41,929 nt of DNA from Alphaproteobacteria bacterium (lineage in GTDB: Bacteria > Pseudomonadota > Alphaproteobacteria > UBA7985 > JAUIBT01). The notes under the pieces are model-generated. The model saw nothing but the letters and a program-made list of their open reading frames with translations. It was not told the origin of the DNA and made no database searches. This document shows, in pieces, positions 25,821-34,617 of this stretch (position 1 is the first letter of the stretch; every line of letters starts with the position of its first letter). The DNA lies in the NCBI GenBank assembly GCA_030428565.1, contig JAUIDR010000027.1, positions 1 through 41,929 on the forward strand. Direction: 5' to 3'. A program made the translations under genes and the position numbers.

Positions 25821-25845
25821 TATCCTCTACCCGCACGATATGCAA
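25817..25845 (-). promoter_or_regulatory. Candidate promoter of the SOS-box cassette
   Basis: Minus strand: TTGCAT (25845-25840) as -35, a 17-base spacer and TAGAAC (25822-25817) as -10, four of six matches. LexA bound at 25806-25820 would block it. Confidence 0.4.
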
Positions 25846-25926
25846 TGCCTAAATTTGCTCTAGATGAGTTTGCGGCCTGTTCTTCGCTGCAAGGAAGTGG
25901 CGAATTCCACTTACGGCCATGCCAGG

Positions 25927-25963
25927 CCTGCCGAATTCGCAAGACTTTTTTTGCGCCGGCAGG
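25927..25963. other. Long hairpin between the cassette and the Ldh_2 gene
   Basis: CCTGCCG pairs with CGGCAGG, and an inner CGCAA pairs with TTGCG; a T run lies in the loop. It is upstream of both flanking genes. A terminator shape is not clear. Confidence 0.4.
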
Positions 25964-26038
25964 TTTGACGCGCGTGCTCAGCGCGGCAAGATGCACTAGG
26001 ATCGCCGGCGACCCGCCACGACCACCAAGGACCGCGCC

Positions 26039-27040
26039 ATGGAAAACCTCAGCCTGCCTGCCCTCCATCACCTGTTGAAAGACGCCTTGACCGCGAGCGG
26101 GTTTTCCGACGCCAATGCTGAAGCGCTGGCCAAGCAAACCGCCCTGGCCGAGGCCATGGGGCAGACCAGCGTCGGGATTAGCCACATGTTCGACTATACC
26201 GACGGCGTGGCCGATGGGCGCCTAGACCCTCAAGCGGAGCCCATCATCAGCCAGCCTGCGCCCTGCATCATAGCCTCAAACGGGCAAGGCGGACTGGCGC
26301 AGACGGGCTTTGATGCCGCCTTTGATCGGCTGGTCGAGCAAGCCCAGAGCTTGGGCCTGGCGCTGTTTAGCCAAAAGAACACCACGCTTTGCGGCGCGTT
26401 GGGTACTTACTGCTATCGCCTGGCCGAACGCGGCCTGGTCGCGATGGCGGCGACCAATGGCTCGCCATTGATGGCGGGTTCGGGCACCAAAGCGCCGGTC
26501 TTTTGCACCAACCCAACCGCCTTTGCAGCTCCGCGTGCCGACCAGGCCCCAATCCTGATCGACCAGTCCTCCAGCGCGACCGCCTTTGTCAATATTCGCA
26601 AAGCGAGCGAGACCGGCGAAACCCTGGCCGAAGGCCTAGCCCTGGACGCCAAGGGCCAGCCCACAACCGACGCCAAGTCCGCCTTGGCCGGCATGCTTTT
26701 GCCCTTCGGTGGCGGGCGCGGCAGCAATATCGCGCTGATGGTCGAGGTGCTGGCCGCAGGTCTTTCGGGCGCAAACTGGTCCCACGAGGCCCCGTCGATG
26801 TTCCAGGGCAACCAATGCCCCAATACCGGCCTGTTTGTGTTGGCCATCCGTCCCGACTTGGTGGATGCCGACTTTGAGGCGAAGATGTCCGAACAGCTGC
26901 GCATTTTGAGCCAAGATAAGGGGCTCTATTTGCCAGGCGACAGCAAGAGCCAAGCCCTAGCGCGGGCACGCAATGAGGGTATCAGGGTCGATGAAATCAC
27001 CCTGCGTCGCTTGCAAAACATGGCGGCGGGCAGGCGCTAA
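26039..27040 (+). CDS. Ldh_2-family (malate/lactate/sulfolactate/imino acid) NAD(P)-dependent oxidoreductase
   Basis: 333 residues, family length. Visible blocks are NGQGGLAQTGFDAAF and FSQKNTTLCGALGTYCYRLA. AATNGSPLMAGSGTKAPVFC followed by TNPTAFAAP is the cofactor/substrate region of the family, and LLPFGGGRGSNIALMVEVLA is also present. The usual SHG near residue 48 reads ISHM, so His is kept but the following Gly is not. Family members reduce 2-oxoacids or cyclic imines such as pyrroline-2-carboxylate; the substrate cannot be told from sequence. ATG 26039 is used. It is alone between the cassette and rplK. Confidence 0.85.
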   Translation: MENLSLPALHHLLKDALTASGFSDANAEALAKQTALAEAMGQTSVGISHMFDYTDGVADGRLDPQAEPIISQPAPCIIASNGQGGLAQTGFDAAFDRLVEQAQSLGLALFSQKNTTLCGALGTYCYRLAERGLVAMAATNGSPLMAGSGTKAPVFCTNPTAFAAPRADQAPILIDQSSSATAFVNIRKASETGETLAEGLALDAKGQPTTDAKSALAGMLLPFGGGRGSNIALMVEVLAAGLSGANWSHEAPSMFQGNQCPNTGLFVLAIRPDLVDADFEAKMSEQLRILSQDKGLYLPGDSKSQALARARNEGIRVDEITLRRLQNMAAGRR

Positions 27041-27241
27041 AGCCTTACCGGCTAGGCTTGAGACAAAAAAGCCTGATCGCGCGCGCATTTTCAGCGGTTT
27101 TGGGTGGCTTTAGCGGTTGCGAATCGCAGGCGCGCTGCCTATACACGCCCTTCACTCTTTGCGGAAGGTCTGCCTGGGCCGCACCGCAAGACCCTATGCG
27201 CCCTGGGATAAGAGCGCATCACTTTGTTAAGGGTTCATACC

Positions 27242-27670
27242 ATGGCAAAAAAGATCAGCGGCTATATCAAGCTGCAAATCGCGGCTGGCCAAGCCAACCC
27301 CTCACCGCCAGTTGGTCCCGCACTGGGTCAGCGCGGCGTCAACATCATGGAATTCTGTAAGGCCTTCAACGCGGCTACACAGCAAATGGAGCCGGGCTCT
27401 CCTATTCCAGTTGTCATTACTGTTTTCAGTGATAAGTCCTTCACCTTCGAAACTAAGACCCCGCCGGCGTCTTACTTCCTGAAAAAGGCTGCCAAGCTGA
27501 AGTCAGGTTCAAACGCACCTGGCAAGCAGGTTGCCGGTTCTGTCACCATGGACCAAGTGCGTGAGATCGCAGAAGCCAAGATGGTTGACTTGAACGCCAT
27601 CGACATCGACGGCGCGGCGAAGATCATCGCTGGTTCCGCCCGATCAATGGGCTTGGAAGTGAAGGAGTAA
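27242..27670 (+). CDS. rplK: 50S ribosomal protein L11
   Basis: 142 residues ([40 protein letters not shown], and the C-terminal rRNA-binding domain ending MGLEVKE). It forms the GTPase-associated centre with 23S rRNA. ATG 27242 follows AAGGG. secE-nusG normally precede it but are absent; the upstream neighbour is the Ldh_2 gene, with a 201-base gap holding the promoter. Confidence 0.98.
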   Translation: MAKKISGYIKLQIAAGQANPSPPVGPALGQRGVNIMEFCKAFNAATQQMEPGSPIPVVITVFSDKSFTFETKTPPASYFLKKAAKLKSGSNAPGKQVAGSVTMDQVREIAEAKMVDLNAIDIDGAAKIIAGSARSMGLEVKE

Positions 27671-27676
27671 GGCACA

Positions 27677-28366
27677 ATGGCTGGCAAACGTATCCGTAAC
27701 GCCTACGAAGGCGTTGATCGCAACGCGGTCTATAGCCTGTCTGACGCCCTCAGCATGGTCAAAGAGCGCGCTGCCGTTAAATTCGACGAGACTCTTGAAA
27801 TCTCAATGAACCTGGGTGTTGACCCTCGCCACGCCGATCAGAACGTGCGCGGCATGGTCTCTTTGCCTAACGGTACAGGTAAGACCGTTCGTGTTGCCGT
27901 TTTCGCGCGCGATGCCAAGGCAGAAGAAGCAACCGCTGCTGGCGCTGATATCGTTGGTGCAGAAGACTTGATGCAGCAGGTCCAAGGCGGCGACATGCCG
28001 TTTGATCTGGTGATCGCCACCCCCGACATGATGCCGATCGTTGGTCGTCTGGGTAAGGTCCTAGGCCCCCGTGGTTTGATGCCCAACCCCAAGCTGGGCA
28101 CCGTAACCCCCAACGTGACCAAGGCCGTTGAAGATGCCAAAGCGGGCCAGGTTCAGTTCCGTGCTGAAAAAGCTGGTATCGTCCATGCGGGCATCGGTAA
28201 GATGTCATTCGATCAAGCCAAGTTGGAAGAAAATGCCAAGGCTTTCATCGACGCTATCACCAAAGCCAAGCCGTCAGGCGCCAAGGGCACCTACATCAAG
28301 CGCATCAGCTTGAGCTCTTCTATGGGCCCTGGCATCAAGGTCGATGTCGCGAGCCTGGAAGGCTAA
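27677..28366 (+). CDS. rplA: 50S ribosomal protein L1
   Basis: 229 residues. Hallmarks include [40 protein letters not shown], the segment [19 protein letters not shown] and [19 protein letters not shown]1 builds the ribosomal stalk at the E site; in other bacteria it represses the rplKA mRNA. AAGGAG at the end of rplK serves as its ribosome-binding site, six bases between genes. rplJ-rplL do not follow; a strong terminator does. Confidence 0.98.
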   Translation: MAGKRIRNAYEGVDRNAVYSLSDALSMVKERAAVKFDETLEISMNLGVDPRHADQNVRGMVSLPNGTGKTVRVAVFARDAKAEEATAAGADIVGAEDLMQQVQGGDMPFDLVIATPDMMPIVGRLGKVLGPRGLMPNPKLGTVTPNVTKAVEDAKAGQVQFRAEKAGIVHAGIGKMSFDQAKLEENAKAFIDAITKAKPSGAKGTYIKRISLSSSMGPGIKVDVASLEG

Positions 28367-28390
28367 GCTTCCAACGCTCCGCAAGGATTG

Positions 28391-28425
28391 AAAAAGGCCG
28401 TTGCCCCCGCGCAGCGGCCTTTTTT
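28391..28425 (+). terminator. Strong intrinsic terminator after rplA
   Basis: A 14-bp stem (AAAAAGGCCGTTGC with GCAGCGGCCTTTTT) and six-base loop, with a T run to 28425. It ends the rplKA transcript. Confidence 0.96.
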
Positions 28426-28519
28426 GTACCCGAAGGCGGGGCCTTGCGGCGCTCAGGATTTCGCGCGCGTTGAACCCGGCCCTTTCCACCGCCTATACTG
28501 GCGGGCGAAAGGAAACGCT

Positions 28520-29983
28520 ATGCCCCAGGCCACCATGCACCAGCCTGACGCCGCCGGTCGCGACAAGATCGACTGCCCCGATGCCTTTGCCGAATGGCGC
28601 GCGATGTTGCACCAGCAACTAGCCGACAAAGCGCTGTTCGAGCAAGCGCGCAAGGCCGCCTACACCTATCTTGATGAGCAGCCCAACCGCAGGGTCTCAC
28701 CCGACCCGCAGGTGCTGGCGGCTTTGGATCTGTTCGACCAGCCCCTGCCCGACGCACCGACCGCCGCAACGACGGTCATGGAGCAACTAGACTCGCTCGG
28801 CAGTCCCGCCACCATCGCTCAAGCCACCAGCGGGCGCTATTTTGGCCTGGTCAATGGGGGCGTGTTGCCGGTGGCATTGGCGGCGCGTTGGTTGGCGGAT
28901 GCCTGGGATCAGAACGCAGCGCTCTATCTCTCCTCACCCATTTCGGGCAAACTAGAGCAGCTCTGCCAAGACTGGCTCTGCACGCTGATGGACCTCCCTA
29001 GGGGCAGCGTTGCGGGTTTTGTCAGCGGCTCATCAACCGCCATTCTTTGTGGGCTGGCGGCGGGCCGTCACCGCCTGCTTCAGCGGCAAGGCTGGGATGT
29101 CAACCGCCAGGGCCTGAGCGATGCGCCGCGCCTAAGGCTGATCGCGGGGAAGCATGCGCATGCGACGGTGCTGAAGGCGGTCGCAATGCTGGGGCTGGGC
29201 ACTGACAATATCGAGTGGGTTCCGGTAGACCGGCAAGGGCGCATTCACGCGGACAGCCTGCCTGAACTAGACGACCGCTGCCTGGTCATGCTGCAAGCGG
29301 GCAACGTCAACTCGGGCGCTTTTGATGACTTCGCGCGCATCATACCCTTAGCAACGGCGGTAGGCGCTTGGGTGCACGTCGATGGCGCTTTCGGGCTCTG
29401 GGCAAAGGCCAGCACCACCTTACGGAGCCTCTGTGATGGGATCGAAGGAGCGCAATCCTTTTCGCTGGATGGCCACAAGACTCTAAATACGCCCTATGAC
29501 AGCGGCATCGTGCTTTGCAGCGACGACGAAGCTTTGCGTTCTGCGCTTGCAGCCAACGGCTCCTATATCCTCTACAGCCAAGAGCGCGACGGCATGGCCT
29601 ATACGCCAGAGATGTCGCGACGCGCCCGCGCGGTTGAACTGTGGGCCGTGCTGAAATTCCTGGGGCGCTCGGGCCTCGACGACCTGGTGACGGGGATACA
29701 TCAACGCGCCGTTCAATTGGCGCAAGGGCTTAAAGAAGCGGGCTTTGAAATTCGCAACGAAGTTGCCTTCAATCAGGTCTTGGTGGGCCTTGGCAATGAT
29801 GAGCATGTTCGCGCATTCATCGCTGCCCTGCAAGCAGACGGCACTATTTGGGTTGGCGGCGGCACTTGGTTTGATCGACCAGTCATCCGGGTCAGCGTCT
29901 GTTCCTGGGCCACCAGTCCGGCCATAATTACGGAAATCCTGGCTACTTTCAAACGGGTGCGTATGCAGCTGGGGCTCGAATAG
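28520..29983 (+). CDS. PLP-dependent group II decarboxylase (aromatic amino acid / DOPA-type)
   Basis: 487 residues from ATG 28520, with AAAGGA six bases upstream. Fold type I PLP enzyme: SGSSTAIL binds the phosphate region, VHVDGAFGLWA holds the PLP-ring Asp (about 288), and SLDGHKTLNTPYDSG holds the Schiff-base Lys (about 320). The family decarboxylates aromatic or acidic amino acids; which one is not evident. The final domain ends with WVGGGTWFDRPVIRVSVCSW. It begins 95 bases after the rplA terminator and is a single gene. Related lyases with the same fold remain possible. Confidence 0.88.
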   Translation: MPQATMHQPDAAGRDKIDCPDAFAEWRAMLHQQLADKALFEQARKAAYTYLDEQPNRRVSPDPQVLAALDLFDQPLPDAPTAATTVMEQLDSLGSPATIAQATSGRYFGLVNGGVLPVALAARWLADAWDQNAALYLSSPISGKLEQLCQDWLCTLMDLPRGSVAGFVSGSSTAILCGLAAGRHRLLQRQGWDVNRQGLSDAPRLRLIAGKHAHATVLKAVAMLGLGTDNIEWVPVDRQGRIHADSLPELDDRCLVMLQAGNVNSGAFDDFARIIPLATAVGAWVHVDGAFGLWAKASTTLRSLCDGIEGAQSFSLDGHKTLNTPYDSGIVLCSDDEALRSALAANGSYILYSQERDGMAYTPEMSRRARAVELWAVLKFLGRSGLDDLVTGIHQRAVQLAQGLKEAGFEIRNEVAFNQVLVGLGNDEHVRAFIAALQADGTIWVGGGTWFDRPVIRVSVCSWATSPAIITEILATFKRVRMQLGLE

Positions 29984-30173
29984 AACGCCCGCCGCTTTCA
30001 TCCCAGAAATAGCGGAAGCCTGCGACATTAGGCGGGTCTCTTGTGTCACAATTTACGTTACATTGCCGGTCTAGAAATCCGGAGCAGCCGGGCGCGCCAA
30101 ACGCTGGCCGAAGCCCAAGAACGGCTGACAAACACCATCCTGCGGCCACCGCAGCACCAGAGGAGTTTCGCGA
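29984..30173 (+). other. Promoter region of the sulfolipid operon
   Basis: 190 bases without a gene. A ribosome-binding site AGAGGAG lies about eight bases before the sqdB ATG. No recognisable Pho box or other operator was identified. Confidence 0.4.
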
Positions 30174-31394
30174 ATGAAAATCGCAGTAATGGGCGGAGAC
30201 GGCTTTTGCGGCTGGCCCACATCCTTGCACCTATCCGCACAGGGCCACGAGGTTGCCATCGTTGACAACCTGAGCCGTCGCTGGATCGATACCGAGCTGG
30301 GCGTGCAGTCACTGACCCCCATGGATTCGATCCAAGAACGCCGCCGCGTTTGGAAGCAAGTCACCGGCAACGACGTCGAGTTCTACCTGCTCGATCTGGC
30401 CCGCGACTACGAACGCTTCAAAAAGTGGCTGCTAGACTGGCGCCCCGATGCCATCGTCCACTTTGCAGAACAGCGCGCCGCGCCCTACTCCATGAAGTCG
30501 GATGTGCACAAGACCTACACGGTCAACAACAATATCAGCGCTACCCACAACGTGCTGAACGCGCTGGTCGAGACCCAGATCGACGCTCACCTGGTCCACC
30601 TGGGCACCATGGGCGTCTACGGCTATTCAACCGTCGGTGCCACCATTCCCGAAGGCTATTTGGACGTTAAGATCCAAAAAGAAGACGGCAGCATGGTCGA
30701 TCAGTCGATCCTTTACCCAACGCGCCCGGGCTCCATCTACCACATGACCAAGAGCCTGGATCAGATCATGTTCCAGTTCTACGCGCAAAACGACCGTTTG
30801 CGCATTACCGATCTGCACCAGGGTATCGTTTGGGGCACCCAGACCGAGCAGACCCGCATGCACGAGCAGCTCATCAACCGCTTTGACTACGACGGCGACT
30901 ACGGCACCGTATTGAACCGCTTCTTGATCCAGGGCGCGATCGGCTACCCGCTGACAGTCCACGGCACCGGCGGCCAGACCCGGGCCTTCATCCATATTCA
31001 AGATACGGTCAAGTGCGTCGAAGCGGCCATCACCAACCCGCCCGAGGCCGGCGAGCGCGTCGAGATCTTTAACCAGATGACCGAATGCCACCGCGTGCGC
31101 GATTTGGCTCAGATGGTGGCCGACCGTACAGGCGTTGATATCAAGTACCTGCCGAACCCGCGCCAAGAGGCCGACGAGAACGATTTGATCGTGGCCAACG
31201 AAAAGTTCCGCGGCCTGGGTCTGGACCTCATCACACTGTCCGATGGCCTGATGAATGAAGTCATTGAGATTGCGCAGAAGTACGCCTATCGCGTCGATCG
31301 CTCTCGCATCCCCGCCGTATCGGGCTGGAACCGCGAACGCGCTTCGCAAATCGTCCACGATCCGGTGAAAGCCAACTTAAAGGCTGTCTCCTAA
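30174..31394 (+). CDS. sqdB: UDP-sulfoquinovose synthase SqdB
   Basis: 406 residues. Forms UDP-sulfoquinovose from UDP-glucose and sulfite, the sugar donor for sulfolipid. The SDR cofactor motif reads GGDGFCGWPTSLHLS, specific for SqdB. TMGVYG and YHMTK supply the catalytic Thr, Tyr and Lys. Also diagnostic are FAEQRAAPYSM and the block from NRFDYDGDYGTVLNRF. It starts an operon: sqdD begins one base after its stop. Cytoplasmic, by family. Confidence 0.98.
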   Translation: MKIAVMGGDGFCGWPTSLHLSAQGHEVAIVDNLSRRWIDTELGVQSLTPMDSIQERRRVWKQVTGNDVEFYLLDLARDYERFKKWLLDWRPDAIVHFAEQRAAPYSMKSDVHKTYTVNNNISATHNVLNALVETQIDAHLVHLGTMGVYGYSTVGATIPEGYLDVKIQKEDGSMVDQSILYPTRPGSIYHMTKSLDQIMFQFYAQNDRLRITDLHQGIVWGTQTEQTRMHEQLINRFDYDGDYGTVLNRFLIQGAIGYPLTVHGTGGQTRAFIHIQDTVKCVEAAITNPPEAGERVEIFNQMTECHRVRDLAQMVADRTGVDIKYLPNPRQEADENDLIVANEKFRGLGLDLITLSDGLMNEVIEIAQKYAYRVDRSRIPAVSGWNRERASQIVHDPVKANLKAVS

Positions 31395-31395
31395 C

Positions 31396-32250
31396 ATGTC
31401 TGGCAGCCCGTCGATGCAAGCCCCGGCTAACTCCCCGGCCATCGCTCCCGCTTACGCTTACGTTACGCTCGTCACCAACGACGATTTCGTCACCGGCGCG
31501 CGGGTCTTGGCTAAGTCGATCAAAGCGGCGGGCTGCCGCTATCCCTTGGTGGTGCTGACCACCTTTGAGGCCGAAACGCTCCAGCCTTTGCGCGACCTGG
31601 GCTGCGATGTGCGGCTGGTGAGCCCACCTGCGGTTTCTAGTGGCTTCAAGCAACGCCACGCACGCGATCAGGTACACGGCAAGGCCCCCTTTACCAAAGG
31701 CAATAAGCCCGCCTTTCACAATCCTTTAGACAACTTTGCCAAGTTGGAGCTCTGGCGGCTGACCGAGTTCGAAAAGATCGTCTTCCTGGACGCCGATACG
31801 ATGATGCTGCGTTGCTGTGATCGGCTGTTTGACTACCCGGCCTTTTGCGCGGCGCCCAACGTCTATGCCGAACTGGCCGACTTCAACCGCATGAATTCGG
31901 GCGTCTTCGTCGCCCAGCCCAGTGCGCAGACCTACGCCGACATGCTGGCCCGTCTAGACGCGCCGGATGCCTTTTGGCGGCGCACCGACCAGACCTTTTT
32001 GCAAGATTTCTATCCCGATTGGCACGGCCTGCCCTATACCTACAACACCCTGCAATACGTCTATTTCCAATTGCCCGAGCTGTGGAACTGGCCCGAGCTC
32101 AAGCTGCTACACTTTCAATATGAAAAACCCTGGCAGGCGGATCATCCCAAGCGCGCACAGCTGCAGCCCTTGATTGATCTTTGGCAGCACATGGACCGGA
32201 CCGGCGAACTGCTGAGCCAGGGCCCCCACACGCAAGCGACGGGGCGCTGA
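31396..32250 (+). CDS. sqdD: GT8-type glycosyltransferase, SqdD-like
   Basis: 284 residues, glycogenin-like GT-A fold. YVTLVTNDDFVTGARVLAKS begins the domain, IVFLDADTMML holds the DxD metal site, FNRMNSGVFV is the substrate-side motif, and LLHFQYEKPW matches the family C-terminal His. In Rhodobacter sphaeroides the sqdB-sqdD-sqdC operon has the same order, with SqdD proposed to transfer sulfoquinovose to the lipid acceptor. The first 20 residues are Ala/Pro-rich and precede the fold. Confidence 0.88.
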   Translation: MSGSPSMQAPANSPAIAPAYAYVTLVTNDDFVTGARVLAKSIKAAGCRYPLVVLTTFEAETLQPLRDLGCDVRLVSPPAVSSGFKQRHARDQVHGKAPFTKGNKPAFHNPLDNFAKLELWRLTEFEKIVFLDADTMMLRCCDRLFDYPAFCAAPNVYAELADFNRMNSGVFVAQPSAQTYADMLARLDAPDAFWRRTDQTFLQDFYPDWHGLPYTYNTLQYVYFQLPELWNWPELKLLHFQYEKPWQADHPKRAQLQPLIDLWQHMDRTGELLSQGPHTQATGR

Positions 32251-32254
32251 GACC

Positions 32255-33178
32255 ATGCGCCTTGCCCTGACCGGCGCCAGCGGGACGATCGGGGAGTTTT
32301 GCCTGCGCGACGGCCTGCAACGCGGTTGGCAGCAAAGGCTTATGATGCGCCACGGCAGCCTGCCTCCGGCCCTAGCTGGCTTGGCCCAGCCCGGCCTGGA
32401 AGTCTGCCAAGCCGATCTAACGGACCGAGATTTTTCACCCCTCTTGGATGGCTGCGAGGCCCTAATTCACGCCGCTTTTGCCCATGAGCCGGGACGCTAT
32501 CGCGGCGGTGAAGGCGATGACGCGCGCGGCTTTTGGGAGCTGAACCTAGGCGCGACGGTCGCGCTGTTGGAACAGGCGCGCGCCGCGGGCGTACGCCGAG
32601 TGGTGCTGTTTTCCTCGCGCGCGGTCTTTGGCCCCCAACAGATCGGACGGCTCGACGAGAGCGCCCCTTGTCAGCCCGATACTCACTATGGCTTGCAAAA
32701 ACTGACCCTCGAAGGCCTAACCCGGCTCTATTCCAACCAGCCCGAGCGCTTTGCTGTGACCTGCCTGCGCCCGACCGGCGTTTATGGCACCCGCCTGGAT
32801 GCCAACGCGAGCAAGTGGGCCAGCCTGGTGCAGTCGATTGCTGCGGGTAACTGGCCGCAGGGCAACCGCCAAGCCAGCGAGGTTCACGGCGATGACGTGG
32901 CACAAGCCGTGGCAGTTTTGCTAACAGCGCCTGTCGATGCGGTCGCCGGGCAGCTCTTCAATCTGTCAGATTTGGTAACATCGCAGCAAGATTTGGCCGA
33001 CCTCATCGCCCATCAATTGGGGCGTGCCTTGCCTTCCAGCCAAAGACGACCGGCGCTTGAGCCCATGCGCGGGCCTCTGCTGGATTGCAACAAGCTGTTG
33101 GCCCTGGGCTGGCGGCCCCGCGGTCATAGCGGCCTCGTCGCCGACCTGGCTGCGCTGGTGGCGGACCTCAGACTTTAG
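32255..33178 (+). CDS. NAD(P)-dependent epimerase/dehydratase-family protein, probable SqdC
   Basis: 307 residues, extended SDR. LTGASGTIGEF binds the cofactor, LFSSRAVFG and YGLQK give Ser and the Tyr-x3-Lys pair, and TCLRPTGVYGTR follows. It lies four bases after sqdD, the position of sqdC in Rhodobacter sphaeroides. Mutants of that gene accumulate sulfoquinovosyl-dihydroxyacetone, so a reductase role in head-group formation is the best guess. Position carries most of the weight; a different sugar epimerase is possible. It converges on the type I secretion gene with 32 bases between stops. Confidence 0.78.
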   Translation: MRLALTGASGTIGEFCLRDGLQRGWQQRLMMRHGSLPPALAGLAQPGLEVCQADLTDRDFSPLLDGCEALIHAAFAHEPGRYRGGEGDDARGFWELNLGATVALLEQARAAGVRRVVLFSSRAVFGPQQIGRLDESAPCQPDTHYGLQKLTLEGLTRLYSNQPERFAVTCLRPTGVYGTRLDANASKWASLVQSIAAGNWPQGNRQASEVHGDDVAQAVAVLLTAPVDAVAGQLFNLSDLVTSQQDLADLIAHQLGRALPSSQRRPALEPMRGPLLDCNKLLALGWRPRGHSGLVADLAALVADLRL

Positions 33179-33210
33179 AAAATCGAAGTCGCACCGTCAG
33201 TGGGCGCGGC

Positions 33211-34581
33211 CTAGAACTCGGTGAAGGTCTTGCGCGACCAGAGGATTACCGGCGCGATCAGATAAGCGGCCAGGCTGCGATCGGCGGTGGGGATATAGCC
33301 CGTTACCGGTACGCCGTTTCGCGCCAAGCCCTCCAACAACTCGCTGCTGTCCAACAAGCGCAGCGTCACCGGAAACGCTGCCTGGCCGTTGTCCAAAATT
33401 TTCAAGTCGGCAGCCACCGTTTCTACCCGCGCTTTCAGGCGGCGCTCTGAAGCGTTCTTGAGCGTCGCCACTTCCAATTGCGCGGGCGCGCCTTGTTCCA
33501 ACAGATCGATTTGACTGGGCGGCACCATGACTTCGGCCAACACGTCTTGATCGGCTGGAATGATTTCGGCCACCACATCGCCCGCGCGCAGCACAGCGCC
33601 AACGTTGAGCTCTGCCATGTTGGCGATGCGCCCGGCCAAGCCTGCGCGCACATCCAAGCGGGCCAGCTCTTCGTCGATCTGGTCACGTTCGGCCAACAGG
33701 CGATCGAGCTCATCTTCGCTGTCGATCAGGGCTTCCAGCGAGGTCTGTTGAAATTCAAAAATCCGCTTGGAGATCTGCGCTTCCAGAGCTGCTACTTCGC
33801 GCCGCGACTGGGCCGCGGACTTGCGGGCATCGACCAGCTCGATTTGCTGGCCGCGCAAGGCATTGCGCTGTTCCTTGAGCCGAATTTGCGTCTCCAGACC
33901 TTGCTTGACCAGCGATTCGGTCTTGGAGACGGTATCTTGCAGCTCGCTTAGCTGGCGCTCCAACAGGTCGATTTGACTGCTTTGCAGCGCCATGACCCGC
34001 CTCAATGAGGCGATGTCCGCCCGGTCGGCTTGGTTGAAGGTACGAATGCGCGACAGGGTCGCACGAATAGAGGCACCCTCGCGTCCGTCCAGCTCAGAAG
34101 CGCTGAGTTGGGTTGCAACAGCATCACTTGCAAGTGAAAGATCGTCTTCTAGCACCGCCCGCAGCCGCGCGCTCTGGCGCTCTAAGCTGTCGATGCGTGT
34201 CATGAGCTTTTGACGCGACAGGCGGGTCTGGCCGGCATCCAAACGCATGACCACATCGCCCGCCTCGACCTGGCTGCCGTTGGCGATGATCAATTCGGCG
34301 ATGCGCCCGCCGACAGGGTGCTGAATGAGGGTCTTTTGCGTCGTGACGCGCAACTCGCCGGGGGCCACAACCGCGCCCGCGATGCGCACGAACAGGCTGG
34401 CCACGACCGCAAGGCCACCGACCACCAACATGGCCGTCAGCACAACCGCGAAGGGGCGACGCAAATTGGAGAGGCGCTCTAGATCGCCCACCAGCTCGCC
34501 CGCAAGATCGCCGCCTTCCGTTGCCCGGTCCGCTTGAGAGCGCTGGGCACTTTGGGCCTGGTTTTTGGGGCCCAGCGTCAT
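33211..34581 (-). CDS. Type I secretion membrane-fusion protein (HlyD/PrtE family)
   Basis: 456 residues. One membrane segment near 43-67 follows a cytoplasmic N-terminus. Then come the lipoyl half-motif (GELRVTTQKTLIQHPVGGRI, AELIIANGSQVEAGDVVMRL), a coiled coil of about 115-320, and a beta-barrel domain ending with the HlyD C-terminal RSLAAYLIAP. It bridges the inner-membrane ABC protein to an outer-membrane TolC channel, not found here. It follows the ABC gene by 36 bases and is presumably cotranscribed. Confidence 0.93.
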   Translation of the reverse strand: MTLGPKNQAQSAQRSQADRATEGGDLAGELVGDLERLSNLRRPFAVVLTAMLVVGGLAVVASLFVRIAGAVVAPGELRVTTQKTLIQHPVGGRIAELIIANGSQVEAGDVVMRLDAGQTRLSRQKLMTRIDSLERQSARLRAVLEDDLSLASDAVATQLSASELDGREGASIRATLSRIRTFNQADRADIASLRRVMALQSSQIDLLERQLSELQDTVSKTESLVKQGLETQIRLKEQRNALRGQQIELVDARKSAAQSRREVAALEAQISKRIFEFQQTSLEALIDSEDELDRLLAERDQIDEELARLDVRAGLAGRIANMAELNVGAVLRAGDVVAEIIPADQDVLAEVMVPPSQIDLLEQGAPAQLEVATLKNASERRLKARVETVAADLKILDNGQAAFPVTLRLLDSSELLEGLARNGVPVTGYIPTADRSLAAYLIAPVILWSRKTFTEF

Positions 34582-34617
34582 TGCCAGGGTCGCTTCATGG
34601 TTGGGGACGCCTCACCA

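Noticed and set aside
25815-26078. Plus-strand 87-codon frame starting inside the LexA box
   Set aside because: It overlaps the real Ldh_2 start, is Cys/Arg-rich without a family and lacks a ribosome-binding site.
26039-27040. Assignment of the Ldh_2 gene as a sulfolactate dehydrogenase because of the sulfolipid genes nearby
   Set aside because: The family has many substrates, the genes are 3 kb apart with unrelated genes between, and no specific residues support it.
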